A DNA stretch of 64,000 nt from Silanimonas sp. (GTDB lineage: Bacteria > Pseudomonadota > Gammaproteobacteria > Xanthomonadales > Xanthomonadaceae): contig JAGXTI010000036.1 of the NCBI GenBank assembly GCA_018334015.1, positions 103,199 through 167,198 of the forward strand, read 5' to 3'. Position 1 is the first letter of the stretch, and each line of letters starts with the position of its first letter. Position numbers and translations under genes: made by a program. Shown piece after piece: positions 53,858-63,812 of the stretch. The notes under the pieces are model-generated. The model did no database searches. It was not told where the DNA came from and was given only the letters and a program-made list of their open reading frames with translations.

Positions 53858-55997
53858 ATGACCGGGACGCCAGGCGCCAAGCCGAAAATCCGCATCGCCA
53901 ACATCCTGATCGCGGTGTTCGCCATCATCGCCGGCGCGGCCCTGGCCTGGGGCGGCTGGACCCTGCGCGCGCAGCAGGCGCTGGGCGAGGCGGTGGCCGA
54001 GGCTCGCAGCTCGGCGAGCGCGGCGATGGCGGCCTGGATCGCCTCCGAGGTGCAGGGCTTCGACGACCGGCGCCGGGCGCCGGAAGTGGCGGCGGCGGTG
54101 CAGGCGGGCGACATCGCCGCCGCAAGGATCGCCATGGCCGACGCCGGGCAGGGCATCGCCGCCATCGAGATCCACCCGGCCGACCTTTCGGCCGCTTGGG
54201 CGGCCCCGGAACAGTTCGGCTACGGCAAGCTCGGCCTGCTCGCCGCCGCACTCGAGAACGATGCGGTGCAGGTGGCGGCGGTGCAGGACGCCGGCCGGCC
54301 CTGGCTGGCGCTGGCGGCCTCGATCCGTGACGAGCACGGGGTGATCGCCTTGGCCTACGCGCGCTACCCGCTCGAGGATTTCGCGGCGCCTTTGCGTGCC
54401 GACCCACCGCAGGGCGGCTACCTCGCGCTGCGGCAGGGCCAGCACACCCTGGTGCAGGTCGGCGATGCGCAGCTGGCCGGAGGGGCCGAACTGGGCGCCG
54501 TGCCGCTGCCGCCCTCGCGCCTGCGGGTGGTCGGTGCGGCGCCGTTCGCCGAAGCCGGCACCCTGGGCCTGCACGGTCTGGTCGAGCTGCTGGCCGGCCT
54601 GCTGGTGATCCTGGGCGGTCTGGCGCTGGTGCTGGTGCCGCGCGAGAAAGCCGCCGAATGGGCGCGCCGGCTCGCCGAGCGGCGGGCCGGACCGGCCCTG
54701 CCGCCCGAGCCAACCCTGGCCGAACAGATCCGCGCCATCGCCGGCGCTGCCGTCGAACGCCCCGTGCCGAAGCCGGTCGCCGCCGCCCCGGCGGCCGCGG
54801 AGGTCGTCATCGAGCGCAGCATCTTCCGGGCCTACGACATCCGTGGCGTGGTCGGCCAGACGCTCAATGCCGACATCGCCCGCCTGATCGGCCGGGCGGT
54901 GGGGGCCCGGATGCGCGAGAAAGGCCTGCGCGGCATCGCCGTGGGGCGCGACGGCCGGCTCTCCTCGCCGGAAATGGCCCGCGCACTGATCGATGGCCTC
55001 AGGATGTCGGGCATCGACGTCACCGACGTCGGCATGGTGCCCACGCCGGTGGCCTACTTCGCCGCCTACGAATTGCGCTTGGGCAGTGCCATTGCCGTCA
55101 CCGGCAGCCACAACCCGCCCGATTACAACGGCTTCAAGATCGTGGTCGATGGCGAAACGCTCTCCGGCAGCGCCATCGCCGAGCTCTACGCACGCATCGT
55201 CGAGGGCCGCATGCCGGTGGCCGAGCGGCGCGGTGATCTCGAGGCACTCGATATCGGTCAGGCCTACATCGACCGCATCGCCGGCGACATCCAGATCGAG
55301 CGCCGCCTGCGCGTCGTTGTCGATGCCGGCAGCGGTGTCGCCGGCGAGCTGGGCCCGCGCCTGCTCGAGGCCATCGGTGCCGATGTCGAGACGCTGTACT
55401 GTGAGATCGACGGCAGTTTCCCGTTCCATCACCCCGACCCCAGCGACCCGCACAACCTCGAAGATCTGGTGCAGGCCGTGCAGCGTGCCGGCGCCGATCT
55501 CGGTCTGGCCTTTGTGGAAGACCGGGCATTCGCTGATCAAGGCCAAGATGAAGGAGACCGGCGCCGAGCTGGCCGGCGAGATGAGCGGGCATTTCTTCTT
55601 CAAGGAGCGCTGGCTCGGCTTCGACGACGGCCTCTACGCCGCCGCCCGCCTGCTGGAGATCTTGGCCACCCGCGCCGAGGAGCCCGAGGCGGTGTTCGCC
55701 GAGTTGCCGGCCTCGCTCAGCACGCCCGAACTCAAGGTGCCGATGGCCGAGGGCGAACCGCATGCCTTCATCGAGGCCTTCACCGCCGCCGCCCGCTTCG
55801 AAGGTGCGCGCCTCTCGACCATCGACGGCGTCCGCGCCGACTGGCCGGACGGCTGGGGTCTGGTGCGCGCCTCCAACACCACGCCGATCCTGGTGCTGCG
55901 CTTCGAGGCCGACAACGAGGCGGCGTTGGCCCGCGTGCAGGCCGAATTCCGCACCGCCCTGCGGGCGGTGCGCGACGACCTCGCGCTGCCTTTCTGA
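53858..55997 (+). pseudogene. algC: Membrane-anchored phosphomannomutase/phosphoglucomutase, internal deletion and frameshift
   Basis: The first part has a transmembrane helix (ILIAVFAIIAGAALAWGGWT), a periplasmic-type domain and a second helix (LVELLAGLLVILGGLALVLV) typical of xanthomonad AlgC proteins, then the mutase domain with FRAYDIRGVVGQTLNAD and the phosphoserine loop AIAVTGSHNPPDYNGFK. After ADLGLAF (55513) the sequence jumps to WKTGHSLIKAKMKETGAEL in another frame, ending ...DDLALPF at 55997. In intact AlgC about 60 residues lie between these points, including the metal-binding DGDGDR loop. The lost piece should be close to 185 bp. As given, no active mutase can be made. A misassembly must be excluded. 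Confidence 0.85.
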
Positions 55998-56007
55998 GGC
56001 CGCCGGC

Positions 56008-56676
56008 TCAGGGGGCTGCCGGAACCAGCCCCTTGGCCTCGCGCTGGTGGAACAGCACCACCAGGCGCTCCAGTTCCTCCTGCAGGGCCTGCTGCTCGGC
56101 GGCACGCAGCAGCACCGCCTGCTCCTGGTTGATGATCTCGCGGCGCAGCTCGTCGATGATCGCGGCGTTGCGCTCGGGCACCGCCCGTGCCGCCAGTTCG
56201 GCATCGCCGGCCAGCGCCAGTTGCTGCATCAGGCTCTCGCGCTGGGCGTCGATGGCGGCCTGCAGCGAGGCCAAGGTCGCATTAAGGATCGACGCGCGCT
56301 CGGCGTAGGCGGCGCGCAGTTCGTTCTCGCTGCGGAAGCTGCTGACCCTGGCCTCGTCGGCGCGCCGGGTGTTCTCGATCCAGGTCCGGCGCACCGCCTC
56401 GGCCTCGGCGCGAGCCGCGGCTTCAAGGCGCTCCTCGGCGGTCAGGGCGCGGCCGACGGCTTCCCGGACCAGGCCGGTTTGCGCGCTCAGTTCCTGGCGG
56501 GCTTTGTCGACCACCTCGGGCGGCAGCGCATCGGTGTAGTGGACCTTGCCGCTGGCGTCGGTCCAGCGGTAGAGCCGGCGCTCGGACGAGGCGGCCTGGC
56601 CGACGGCGACGCTAGCGACCGCGAGTGCCAGCACGGTGGCGATCAGGAGCATGAGCGTGGAGCGCGGTCGGGTCAT
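56008..56676 (-). CDS. DUF4124 domain exported protein with coiled coil
   Basis: Signal peptide (LMLLIATVLALAVASVAVGQ) followed by a DUF4124 domain (RRLYRWTDASGKVHYTDALP), then a long coiled coil, roughly residues 75-215 (LTAEERLEAAARAEAEAVRR, LQQLALAGDAELAAR, EELERLVVLFHQREAKGL). 222 residues. Proteins of this kind are periplasmic or envelope-associated, function unknown. It lies 10 bp before pyrE's stop on the same strand. Confidence 0.85.
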   Translation of the reverse strand: MTRPRSTLMLLIATVLALAVASVAVGQAASSERRLYRWTDASGKVHYTDALPPEVVDKARQELSAQTGLVREAVGRALTAEERLEAAARAEAEAVRRTWIENTRRADEARVSSFRSENELRAAYAERASILNATLASLQAAIDAQRESLMQQLALAGDAELAARAVPERNAAIIDELRREIINQEQAVLLRAAEQQALQEELERLVVLFHQREAKGLVPAAP

Positions 56677-56685
56677 GGCGGGTCC

Positions 56686-57336
56686 TCAATCCTCGTGGGA
56701 GCCGTAGGCGGCACGATACGCCAGCAGGCGCTCGCGGTGCAGGGCGAGGTCGGGGCGGTCGCCGACGAAGTCGAGCAGGTCGGCCAGCGTGGCCACGGCG
56801 ACGACCGGCAGGCCGAGCCGGGCCTCGGTCGTCCGTGCCGCCGAGAGCGGGCCTTCGCTGCCGCGCTCTTGGCGGTCCAGCGCGATCACCACCCCGCAGG
56901 GGCTGGCACCGGCGGCGCGGATGATGCCCACCGACTCGCGGATCGCCGTGCCGGCGGTGATGACGTCGTCGACGATCAGCACCCGCCCCGCCAGCGGCGC
57001 GCCGATCAGGCTGCCGCCTTCGCCGTGGGTCTTGGCCTCCTTGCGGTTGAAGGCGACCGGCAGGTCGCGGCCGCGCGCGGCCAGCGCGATGGCGAGCGCG
57101 GTGGCCAGCGGGATGCCCTTGTAGGCCGGCCCGAACAGCATGTCGAATGCGAGGCCGTGGGCCAGCAGCGCCTCGGCGTAGCACTCGGCCAGCCCGGCCA
57201 GCGCGGAGCCGGAATGGAACTGGCCGGCGTTGAAAAAATACGGGCTGTCGCGCCCCGATTTCAGCGGGAAATCGCCGAAGCGCAGCGCGTCGCAGCGCAG
57301 GGCGAGCTCGAGGAAGCGGGAACGGTGGGCGGTCAC
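56686..57336 (-). CDS. pyrE: Orotate phosphoribosyltransferase
   Basis: Makes orotidine monophosphate in pyrimidine synthesis. The PRPP-binding motif is [19 protein letters not shown], with [20 protein letters not shown] and [20 protein letters not shown] forming the active-site loops. 216 residues. The ATG at 57336 starts [20 protein letters not shown]. It is divergent from xthA, as pyrE is from crc or an exonuclease III gene in related bacteria. Confidence 0.95.
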   Translation of the reverse strand: MTAHRSRFLELALRCDALRFGDFPLKSGRDSPYFFNAGQFHSGSALAGLAECYAEALLAHGLAFDMLFGPAYKGIPLATALAIALAARGRDLPVAFNRKEAKTHGEGGSLIGAPLAGRVLIVDDVITAGTAIRESVGIIRAAGASPCGVVIALDRQERGSEGPLSAARTTEARLGLPVVAVATLADLLDFVGDRPDLALHRERLLAYRAAYGSHED

Positions 57337-57448
57337 GCGGGGCTCCGGGCCGGGCGCGCCGGCCTTGGCGCGCGGACGGCCAGCTTACCGGATGGCCCGG
57401 CCGCACCGCGCCCTGCGACAATGCGGCATCGACCCGCCGGGAGCGTCT

Positions 57449-58219
57449 GTGCGCATCTGCAGCTTCAACGCCAACGGCCTGCGCTCGGCCGCCAGCAAGG
57501 GCTTTTTCGAATGGTTCGCGGGCCAGGGCATCGACCTGCTCTGCGTGCAAGAGACCAAGGCGCAGGCGCACCAGCTGGACTCGGCGCCGTTCCAGCCGGC
57601 CGGCTACCACGCGGCCTTCCGCGACGCATCGACGAAGAAGGGCTACGCCGGTGTCGCCATCTACAGCCGGACGCCGCCCGATGCGCTGGTCACCGGCCTC
57701 GGCTGGCCGGCCTTCGATGAAGAGGGGCGCTGGCTGGAAGCGCGTTTCGGTTCGCTCTCGGTGGTGTCGCTGTACCTGCCCTCGGGCAGCTCGGCCGAAG
57801 AGCGCCAGGCCTTCAAGTTCGAGGTGATGGCCTGGTTCAGGCCCAAGCTCAAGGCCCTGCTCGACGCCGGTCGCGATGTGGTCGTCTGCGGCGACTGGAA
57901 CATCGCCCACACCGCCATGGACATCCGCAACGCCCGGGCGAACGAGAAGAACTCCGGCTTCCTGCCCGAGGAGCGCGCCTGGATGACGGCGCTGTTCGAG
58001 GAGGACGGCTGGGTCGATGCCTACCGCCGTCTGCGCCCGCAGGGCCAGGACTACACCTGGTGGAGCCAGCGGGGTGGCGCCCGCGCCCGGAATGTCGGCT
58101 GGCGCATCGACTACCAGGTGGTGAGTCCGGGCCTCGCCGCCCGCCTTGCGGATTGCGCGATCCATCCGGAGCCGCGCTTCTCCGACCATGCGCCCTTCGT
58201 GGTCGATTATGTCGACTGA
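57449..58219 (+). CDS. xthA: Exodeoxyribonuclease III family protein
   Basis: AP endonuclease/3' exonuclease of base-excision repair. All catalytic residues are present: ICSFNANGLRS, CVQETKA, YSRTP, CGDWNIAHTAMDIRN and FSDHAPFVVDY. This matters because the pyrE-adjacent homologue in pseudomonads is the regulator Crc, which has lost them. 256 residues. The start is GTG at 57449 behind CGGGAG. It overlaps ampG by 11 bp. Confidence 0.92.
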   Translation: MRICSFNANGLRSAASKGFFEWFAGQGIDLLCVQETKAQAHQLDSAPFQPAGYHAAFRDASTKKGYAGVAIYSRTPPDALVTGLGWPAFDEEGRWLEARFGSLSVVSLYLPSGSSAEERQAFKFEVMAWFRPKLKALLDAGRDVVVCGDWNIAHTAMDIRNARANEKNSGFLPEERAWMTALFEEDGWVDAYRRLRPQGQDYTWWSQRGGARARNVGWRIDYQVVSPGLAARLADCAIHPEPRFSDHAPFVVDYVD

Positions 58220-59531
58220 GCGCCGGCGCCCGGGCTGGCGCGAGGTCCTGCACGGACTGCGTCATCGCAACGTCGCCCTGCTGCTGCTGCTCGGCTTCGC
58301 CGCCGGCCTGCCCTTCATGCTGGTCGGCAACACGCTCGGGTTCTGGTTGCGCAGCGAGGGTGTCGATCTCGGCGCGATCGGTTTTCTTTCCTGGGTCGGC
58401 ATCGCCTACTCGATGAAGTTCCTCTGGGCGCCGATCGTCGACCGCGCCCGTGCGCCGCTGTTCGGTCGATTCGGTCGCCGCCGTGGCTGGCTGCTGCTGG
58501 CGCAATCGCTGGTCGCCTGCGGCCTGCTCGCCATGGCCCTGGTCGGGCCGGACGGAGCGCTGATCCTGTTCGGGGTGCTCGCCCTGGTGGTGGCCTTCGC
58601 TTCGGCGACGCAGGACATCGTGATCGACGCCTGGCGCATCGAATGCGCCGAGAACGACGACCAGCTCGCTCTGCTCAGCACCGCCTACCAGTTCGGTTAC
58701 CGCGGTGCCTTGCTGCTCACCGATGCCCTGATTTTCCTGATCGCCGCCGAGATCGGCTGGGCCTCGTCCTACATCGGCATGGCCGCGCTGGCCGCCGCCG
58801 GCATGATCGCCGTCTCGCTGGCCGCCGAGCCACGCTCCGGGGCGGTGTCGCCACTGCCGTTGTGGACGGCGCGCGGCCTCTACGACGCGGTGCTCGGGCC
58901 GTTCATCGCGTTCTTCTCGGAGCACCGGCAGCTGGCCTTCGCCATGCTGGCGGCGATCAGTGTCTACCGGCTCGCCGACTTCGTCATGGGGCCGATGGCC
59001 AACCCGCTCTACGCCGATCTCGGTATCGACTCGGCCACGGTCGGCGGCGTGCGCGGCAGCATCGGCCTCGTCGCCACCCTGTTCGGCACGGCGGCGGCCG
59101 GCATCGCAGCTCTGCGCTTCGGTCTGTTCCCGACTCTGGTGACCGGCGCGGTGCTCGGGCCTTTGTCCAACCTCGCCTTCGCCTGGCTGGCCCTGGCCGG
59201 CCCCGACACCGGGGTGTTCGCTGTGGCGATGGCGGTCGACAACTTCTCCGCCGGCTTCGCCGGCATCGCCCTGATCGCCTACATGTCGAGCCTCACGGCG
59301 ATCGGTTACACCGCCACCCAGTACGCCCTGCTCACCTCGTTCTACGCCCTGCTGGGCAAGGTGCTGAAAGGTTTCTCGGGGGTCGCCGTCGAGACCCTCG
59401 CGGCGACCCGACCCTTGACCGAGGCCTACGCGCTGTTTTTCGCCGGCACCGCCGCGCTCGCCTTGCCGGCGATCGCGCTCTGCCTCTGGCTGGCGTGGGC
59501 CTCGCCGCCCAGCGTAAGCTCAAGGTCCTGA
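58209..59531 (+). CDS. ampG: AmpG-like muropeptide permease (MFS)
   Basis: Inner-membrane transporter that brings anhydro-muropeptides back to the cytoplasm for cell-wall recycling. About 12-14 helices are visible. Family blocks are VALLLLLGFAAGLPFMLVGN, FLSWVGIAYSMKFLWAPIVD, ASATQDIVIDAWRIE and FSAGFAGIALIAYMSSLTAI. 440 residues. The ATG at 58209 lies inside the xthA 3' end. The nearby anmK gene handles the sugar released from the same muropeptides. Confidence 0.9.
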   Translation: MSTERRRPGWREVLHGLRHRNVALLLLLGFAAGLPFMLVGNTLGFWLRSEGVDLGAIGFLSWVGIAYSMKFLWAPIVDRARAPLFGRFGRRRGWLLLAQSLVACGLLAMALVGPDGALILFGVLALVVAFASATQDIVIDAWRIECAENDDQLALLSTAYQFGYRGALLLTDALIFLIAAEIGWASSYIGMAALAAAGMIAVSLAAEPRSGAVSPLPLWTARGLYDAVLGPFIAFFSEHRQLAFAMLAAISVYRLADFVMGPMANPLYADLGIDSATVGGVRGSIGLVATLFGTAAAGIAALRFGLFPTLVTGAVLGPLSNLAFAWLALAGPDTGVFAVAMAVDNFSAGFAGIALIAYMSSLTAIGYTATQYALLTSFYALLGKVLKGFSGVAVETLAATRPLTEAYALFFAGTAALALPAIALCLWLAWASPPSVSSRS

Positions 59532-59556
59532 GTCCCAGCCCGGAGCGCGGCCCCGC

Positions 59557-59844
59557 ATGGCCGATTTCCTTGTCCGCGACATCGACGAGCGCGTCGCCGA
59601 GCGCCTCAAGGAGATCGCACGCCAGAAAGGCTGGCCGCTCAACGACGTGATCCTGCACCTGCTCAAGCAGGCGCTCGGCCTGCTTGAGCCGGAACCGCCG
59701 CCGGTGCCCGGCGACATCGCGCGCCTGAGCGGCACCTGGAACGACGAGGAATCGCGGGCTTTCGAGGAGGCCATGCGGGCGATCAATGGCTTGCCCGACG
59801 ATGCCCCGGCCTACATCGCCAAGCCGCCCTCGCATAGCGACTGA
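59557..59844 (+). CDS. Small ribbon-helix-helix-like protein
   Basis: 95 residues. The first 45 (MADFLVRDIDERVAERLKEI, ARQKGWPLNDVILHLLKQAL) match the beta-strand plus two helices of FitA/Arc-type DNA-binding antitoxins. The C-terminal half is acidic and ends in an APAYIAKPP tail. No toxin gene is adjacent: the neighbours are ampG and anmK. It overlaps anmK by 34 bp on the opposite strand. It may be an orphan regulator. Confidence 0.65.
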   Translation: MADFLVRDIDERVAERLKEIARQKGWPLNDVILHLLKQALGLLEPEPPPVPGDIARLSGTWNDEESRAFEEAMRAINGLPDDAPAYIAKPPSHSD

Positions 59845-60956
59845 GCGGCCGACCTGCGACCGGGGATGATCGCGCCCAGCACGCGCGGGCCGACCGCGCC
59901 GGTGACCTCGGGGCAGTTGCCGGGCTGGCCGGCCAGGGTCTGGCGCGCCAGCCAGGCGAAGCCCGCAGCTTCGACGGCATCCGGGTCGAGGCCGTGCACG
60001 GCGCTTGATTCGACCCGCAGCTCCGGCAGCAGGGCGGCCAGCCGATGCATCAGTGCCCGGTTGTGCACGCCACCGCCGCAGGCGATCAGGCGTTGGGTGT
60101 CGGGCTGCTCGGCCCGCAAGGCCCGGGCGATGCTCTGGGCGCTGAATTCCAGCAAGGTGGCTTGCACATCGCGAGCGGACTCGCTGCCGTCCAAGCGTGT
60201 CGCCAGCCAGCCCAGATGGAACCGGTCGCGGCCGCTGCTCTTGGGCGGCGGCAGCGTCAGCCAGGGCTCAGTCAGGCAGGCTTCGAGCAGGGCCGGCAGC
60301 ACGCGCCCACCGGCCGCCCAGGCACCCTCGCGGTCGTAGTCGGCACCGGTGTGGCGGTGGCACCAGGCGTCCAGCAGGCCGTTGGCCGGGCCGGTGTCGA
60401 AGCCGCGCACCGGTCGGTCCGGTGCCAGCAGGCTGAGGTTGCCGATGCCGCCCAGGTTGAGCACGGCCCGGGTTTCGCCGCGGTCCGCCAGCACGGCGGC
60501 ATGGAAGGCCGGCATCAGCGGCGCGCCCTCGCCTCCGGCGGCGACATCGCGGCGGCGGAAATCGGCGACCACCGTGCAGCCGGTGCGTTCGGCGATGACA
60601 TGCGGGCAGCCCACCTGCAGGGTGAAGCACTGCGGCGGCCGTGGGCGGTGGCGCAGGGTCTGGCCGTGCGAACCGATCGCGATCACCTCGTCAGCGCGGA
60701 TGCCAGCATCGGCCAGCAAGGCCAGCGCGGCGGTGGCGAAGGCCTCGCCGATCGCGGTATCGAGCGCACCGAAGGCATCGAGATCGACCGCCGCATCCTG
60801 TTGCGAAAGCCCGAGCACCCTTTCGCGCAAGGCGGCCGGGTAGGGCGTGCTGCGGGCGGCCCGCACCTGCGGCTTCTCACCGGCGAAGTCGAGCAGCGCC
60901 GCATCGATGGCATCGGCGCTGGTACCCGAGATCAGGCCGAGGTAGAACCGGGTCAT
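59811..60956 (-). CDS. anmK: Anhydro-N-acetylmuramic acid kinase
   Basis: Phosphorylates 1,6-anhydro-MurNAc from cell-wall turnover to MurNAc-6-phosphate. The sugar/ATP sites are YLGLISGTSADAIDAALLDF, IGSHGQTLRHRP, VLNLGGIGNLSLLAPDRPVR and GFDTGPANGLLDAW. 381 residues, a little longer than the usual 365-375. It begins 5 bp after the M23 peptidase gene, so the two are probably one operon. Confidence 0.94.
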   Translation of the reverse strand: MTRFYLGLISGTSADAIDAALLDFAGEKPQVRAARSTPYPAALRERVLGLSQQDAAVDLDAFGALDTAIGEAFATAALALLADAGIRADEVIAIGSHGQTLRHRPRPPQCFTLQVGCPHVIAERTGCTVVADFRRRDVAAGGEGAPLMPAFHAAVLADRGETRAVLNLGGIGNLSLLAPDRPVRGFDTGPANGLLDAWCHRHTGADYDREGAWAAGGRVLPALLEACLTEPWLTLPPPKSSGRDRFHLGWLATRLDGSESARDVQATLLEFSAQSIARALRAEQPDTQRLIACGGGVHNRALMHRLAALLPELRVESSAVHGLDPDAVEAAGFAWLARQTLAGQPGNCPEVTGAVGPRVLGAIIPGRRSAAQSLCEGGLAM

Positions 60957-60961
60957 GCCGC

Positions 60962-62242
60962 TCAGCGCTCGGCCAGCTGCACGTCCCCGATGCGTTCGAG
61001 TTGGGCCAGCGCCGGCGCGGTGGCGCGGCGGAATTCGGCCAGCAGCGGCCCCTTGAGCGGCTCCGGCTTGGGCAGGGTGACCCGCAGTGGGTCCTTGTGG
61101 ACACCGCGCACCCGGAACTCGTAGTGCAGGTGCGGGCCGGTGGCGAGGCCGCTCATCCCGACGTAACCGATGGTCGTGCCCTGGCGGACACGCTGGCCGA
61201 CCCGGTAGGCGCCGAGCCGCGACATGTGGGCGTACAGGGTGGTGATGCCGTTGCCGTGGTCGAGGATGACGGTGCGGCCGAAGCCGCTCTGCCAGCCCGC
61301 GAACGTCACCCGACCGTCGCCGGCGGCGAAGATCGGCGTGCCGATCGGTGCGGCGTAGTCCACGCCGCGGTGCATGCGGATGCGGTTGAGCACCGGGTGG
61401 CGGCGTGAACCGAAGCCCGAGGTCACGCGGGCGAACTCGATCGGTGTGCGCAAAAAGTTCTTGCGTAAGGGGCGGCCATCGAGATCGAAGAATTCCCGGT
61501 TGCCGTTGCGTTCGAAGCGCAGGGCAGTGAAGGTACGACCCTGATTGGTGAAGCGCACCGCCACCACGCCGCCATCGCGCAGTCGCTCGCCCTCGCGCCA
61601 GAGTTCCTCGTAGACCAGCTGGAAGTGGTCGCCGGCGCGCAAATCCTGGGCGAAGTCGATATCGAACTGCAGGGCCTGCACCATGCTGTTCATCACCGGC
61701 GCCGAAAGCCCAGCCCGGGCACCGTCAGCGAACAGCGAGGAACGGATCTCGCCCGAGGCGACGACGGTACGGGTTTCCAGCGGGCGCTCGATGATCTGAC
61801 GCTCGATGCCGGCCTCGGTGACCGCCAGTTCGATACGCCGGGTCTCGTCGGTGTCGAAGCGCAGGCCGCGCAGGCTGCCGTCGGGAGCGATGTCGAAAGC
61901 CAACTCGCTGCCGATCCGCAGCCGTGCGGCCAGTTGCCCCACCTCTGGCACCTGCAACACACGATGCATCGCGCTGGCCGGAAGGCCTAGGTCGGCGAAC
62001 AGGCTGCCCAGGGTCTGGCCGGAGCGGACCTGGACGGTGCGCCAGTCCTCGGTCGGCGCGGTGGCGTTGACCGGTGCCGGCGGCAGGGCAAGGGCGATGG
62101 TGGTGGTGGCCGGCACGCTCTGGGCGTGCTGGGCGCGTTCCAGCGCCGGCACGATCGAGAGCACGCTGACCACCAGCACGCCGGCGGCGGCGACACCGAG
62201 CACGCGGGAGGCGGTCGGCGCGTAGCGAGAGGGGTTGGGCAA
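60962..62242 (-). CDS. M23 family peptidoglycan endopeptidase (MepM-like)
   Basis: Envelope metalloprotease that cuts peptide cross-links. An N-terminal membrane anchor or signal (VLGVAAAGVLVVSVLSIVPA), an OapA/LysM-like domain (TVQVRSGQTLGSLFADLGLP) and a lysostaphin-type C-terminal domain with zinc ligands in MHRGVDYAAPIGTPIFAAG and the GPHLHYEFRV motif. 426 residues, matching MepM of E. coli in layout. It is divergent from tyrS with 156 bp between starts, and lies next to anmK. Confidence 0.93.
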   Translation of the reverse strand: MPNPSRYAPTASRVLGVAAAGVLVVSVLSIVPALERAQHAQSVPATTTIALALPPAPVNATAPTEDWRTVQVRSGQTLGSLFADLGLPASAMHRVLQVPEVGQLAARLRIGSELAFDIAPDGSLRGLRFDTDETRRIELAVTEAGIERQIIERPLETRTVVASGEIRSSLFADGARAGLSAPVMNSMVQALQFDIDFAQDLRAGDHFQLVYEELWREGERLRDGGVVAVRFTNQGRTFTALRFERNGNREFFDLDGRPLRKNFLRTPIEFARVTSGFGSRRHPVLNRIRMHRGVDYAAPIGTPIFAAGDGRVTFAGWQSGFGRTVILDHGNGITTLYAHMSRLGAYRVGQRVRQGTTIGYVGMSGLATGPHLHYEFRVRGVHKDPLRVTLPKPEPLKGPLLAEFRRATAPALAQLERIGDVQLAER

Positions 62243-62398
62243 GGCGGGCTCCAGCGGCAGGACGCGGCTACCTTACCCACAGCGCAAAAGCAGCGTCAAA
62301 CCCTTGTTGCGCTTGGATTTTTCGGCCTCCAGCGTTTAACCTGCCGTTAACGCCAAAGCCCTCTCCGGGGCACGGCCCCAGGACCTGCCGGCTCTCGC

Positions 62399-63610
62399 AT
62401 GACTCTTCCCGATTCCGCCCTGGCCACGCTGGCCAGGGGCACCGACGACATCCTCAAGCGCGACGAGCTCGAAGCGCGCCTCGCCAGCGGTCGCCCGTTG
62501 CGCATCAAGGCCGGCTTCGATCCGACCGCGCCCGACCTGCACCTCGGCCACACCGTGCTGCTCAACAAGCTGCGGCAGTTCCAGGAGCTCGGCCACCAGG
62601 TCATCTTCCTGATCGGCGACTTCACCGGGATGATCGGCGATCCTTCCGGCAAGAACGCCACCCGCAAGCCCCTGAGCCGCGAGGAGGTCGAGGCCAATGC
62701 CGGCACCTACGCCGAGCAGGTGTTCAAGGTGCTCGATCGCGAGCGCACCGAACTGCGTTTCAACAGTGAATGGTTCGGGCGGATGTCGGCGGCCGACATG
62801 ATCAAGCTGGCCGGCCAGCACACGGTGGCGCGCATGCTCGAACGCGAGGACTTCGCCAAACGTTTCGCCGGCCAGCAGCCGATCGCCATCCACGAGTTCC
62901 TCTACCCGCTGGTGCAAGGCTACGACTCGGTCGCCTTGAAGGCCGATGTCGAGCTTGGCGGCACCGACCAGCGCTTCAACCTGCTGATGGGCCGCGCCCT
63001 GCAAGAGCACCATGGCCAAGCACCGCAGGTGGTCATGACGATGCCACTGCTCGAGGGCATCGATGGCGTCCACAAGATGAGCAAGTCGCTGGGCAACTAC
63101 ATCGGCATCAGCGAACCGGCCATCGACATCGTCACCAAGACCATGAAGATCGACGACGCGCTGATGTGGCGCTGGATCGAGTTGCTGAGCTTCGAGATCT
63201 CGCTCTCGGAACTGGCCACACTGAAGACCGACGTCAGCGCCGGTGTGCTGCACCCGCGCACGCTCAAGCTTCGTCTTGCCCGCGAACTGGCCGCGCGCTT
63301 CCAGGGCGCGGTCGAGGCGGAGAAGGCGGTCGCCGGTTGGGAGGCGGTGGTGACCGGCAGCGGCGACACCGCGCAATTGCCGCTCACCGAACTCGCGGTG
63401 CCGGCAGAAGGCCTGCGCATCGCCGCTCTGCTGAGCCGGGCCGGGTTGGCACCCAGCAATGCCGAAGCGACGCGCAAGCTCAGGGAGCGTGCCGTACGCA
63501 TCGATGGCGAGGTCTTCGATGACCCGCAGCGCCTCTTCGCCCCGGGCTTCGAGGCGGTGGTGCAGATCGGCAGGCGCAGCTTCGCCCGCGTTCGGCTTGT
63601 CGAGGCCTGA
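62399..63610 (+). CDS. tyrS: Tyrosyl-tRNA synthetase
   Basis: Class I synthetase. The HIGH motif is in [18 protein letters not shown] and the KMSKS loop in [17 protein letters not shown]-terminal S4 RNA-binding domain is visible in [20 protein letters not shown]. 403 residues, of the TyrRS type common in beta and gamma proteobacteria with the DLHLGHT form. The ATG at 62399 reads [20 protein letters not shown]. It lies directly before an rRNA operon, a common order in xanthomonads. Confidence 0.95.
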   Translation: MTLPDSALATLARGTDDILKRDELEARLASGRPLRIKAGFDPTAPDLHLGHTVLLNKLRQFQELGHQVIFLIGDFTGMIGDPSGKNATRKPLSREEVEANAGTYAEQVFKVLDRERTELRFNSEWFGRMSAADMIKLAGQHTVARMLEREDFAKRFAGQQPIAIHEFLYPLVQGYDSVALKADVELGGTDQRFNLLMGRALQEHHGQAPQVVMTMPLLEGIDGVHKMSKSLGNYIGISEPAIDIVTKTMKIDDALMWRWIELLSFEISLSELATLKTDVSAGVLHPRTLKLRLARELAARFQGAVEAEKAVAGWEAVVTGSGDTAQLPLTELAVPAEGLRIAALLSRAGLAPSNAEATRKLRERAVRIDGEVFDDPQRLFAPGFEAVVQIGRRSFARVRLVEA

Positions 63611-63705
63611 GGGCGCCTTGTCCGCTCGCGTGGCGCGGCGCAGCTCCCGGTGCGCCCCATCTGAACGGTGTCTTGTTTTGTGTGTGACTGGTTGGTTGAG
63701 GGCTC

Positions 63706-63734
63706 TTGCGGTTGAGTGTTGTGTTGCCTATAGT
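63706..63734 (+). promoter_or_regulatory. rRNA operon promoter P1 (candidate)
   Basis: TTGCGG (63706-63711) and TATAGT (63729-63734) with a 17-bp spacer, followed by a G+C-rich discriminator (TCGCGGCCC), typical of stringently controlled stable-RNA promoters. Confidence 0.65.
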
Positions 63735-63812
63735 TCGCGGCCCTTCGCTGGGTGGTCTTTCGGGGCGGTCTGGCGGGGGGTGGTGCGGAGGGGGTGTGTT
63801 GGCGCTGCGGTG

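Noticed and set aside
57449-58219. Calling this gene crc because of its place beside pyrE
   Set aside because: Crc proteins lack the catalytic residues of exonuclease III, whereas here all are present.
59557-59844. Toxin-antitoxin pair
   Set aside because: The RHH-like protein could be an antitoxin, but neither neighbour is a toxin: ampG and anmK are cell-wall recycling genes.
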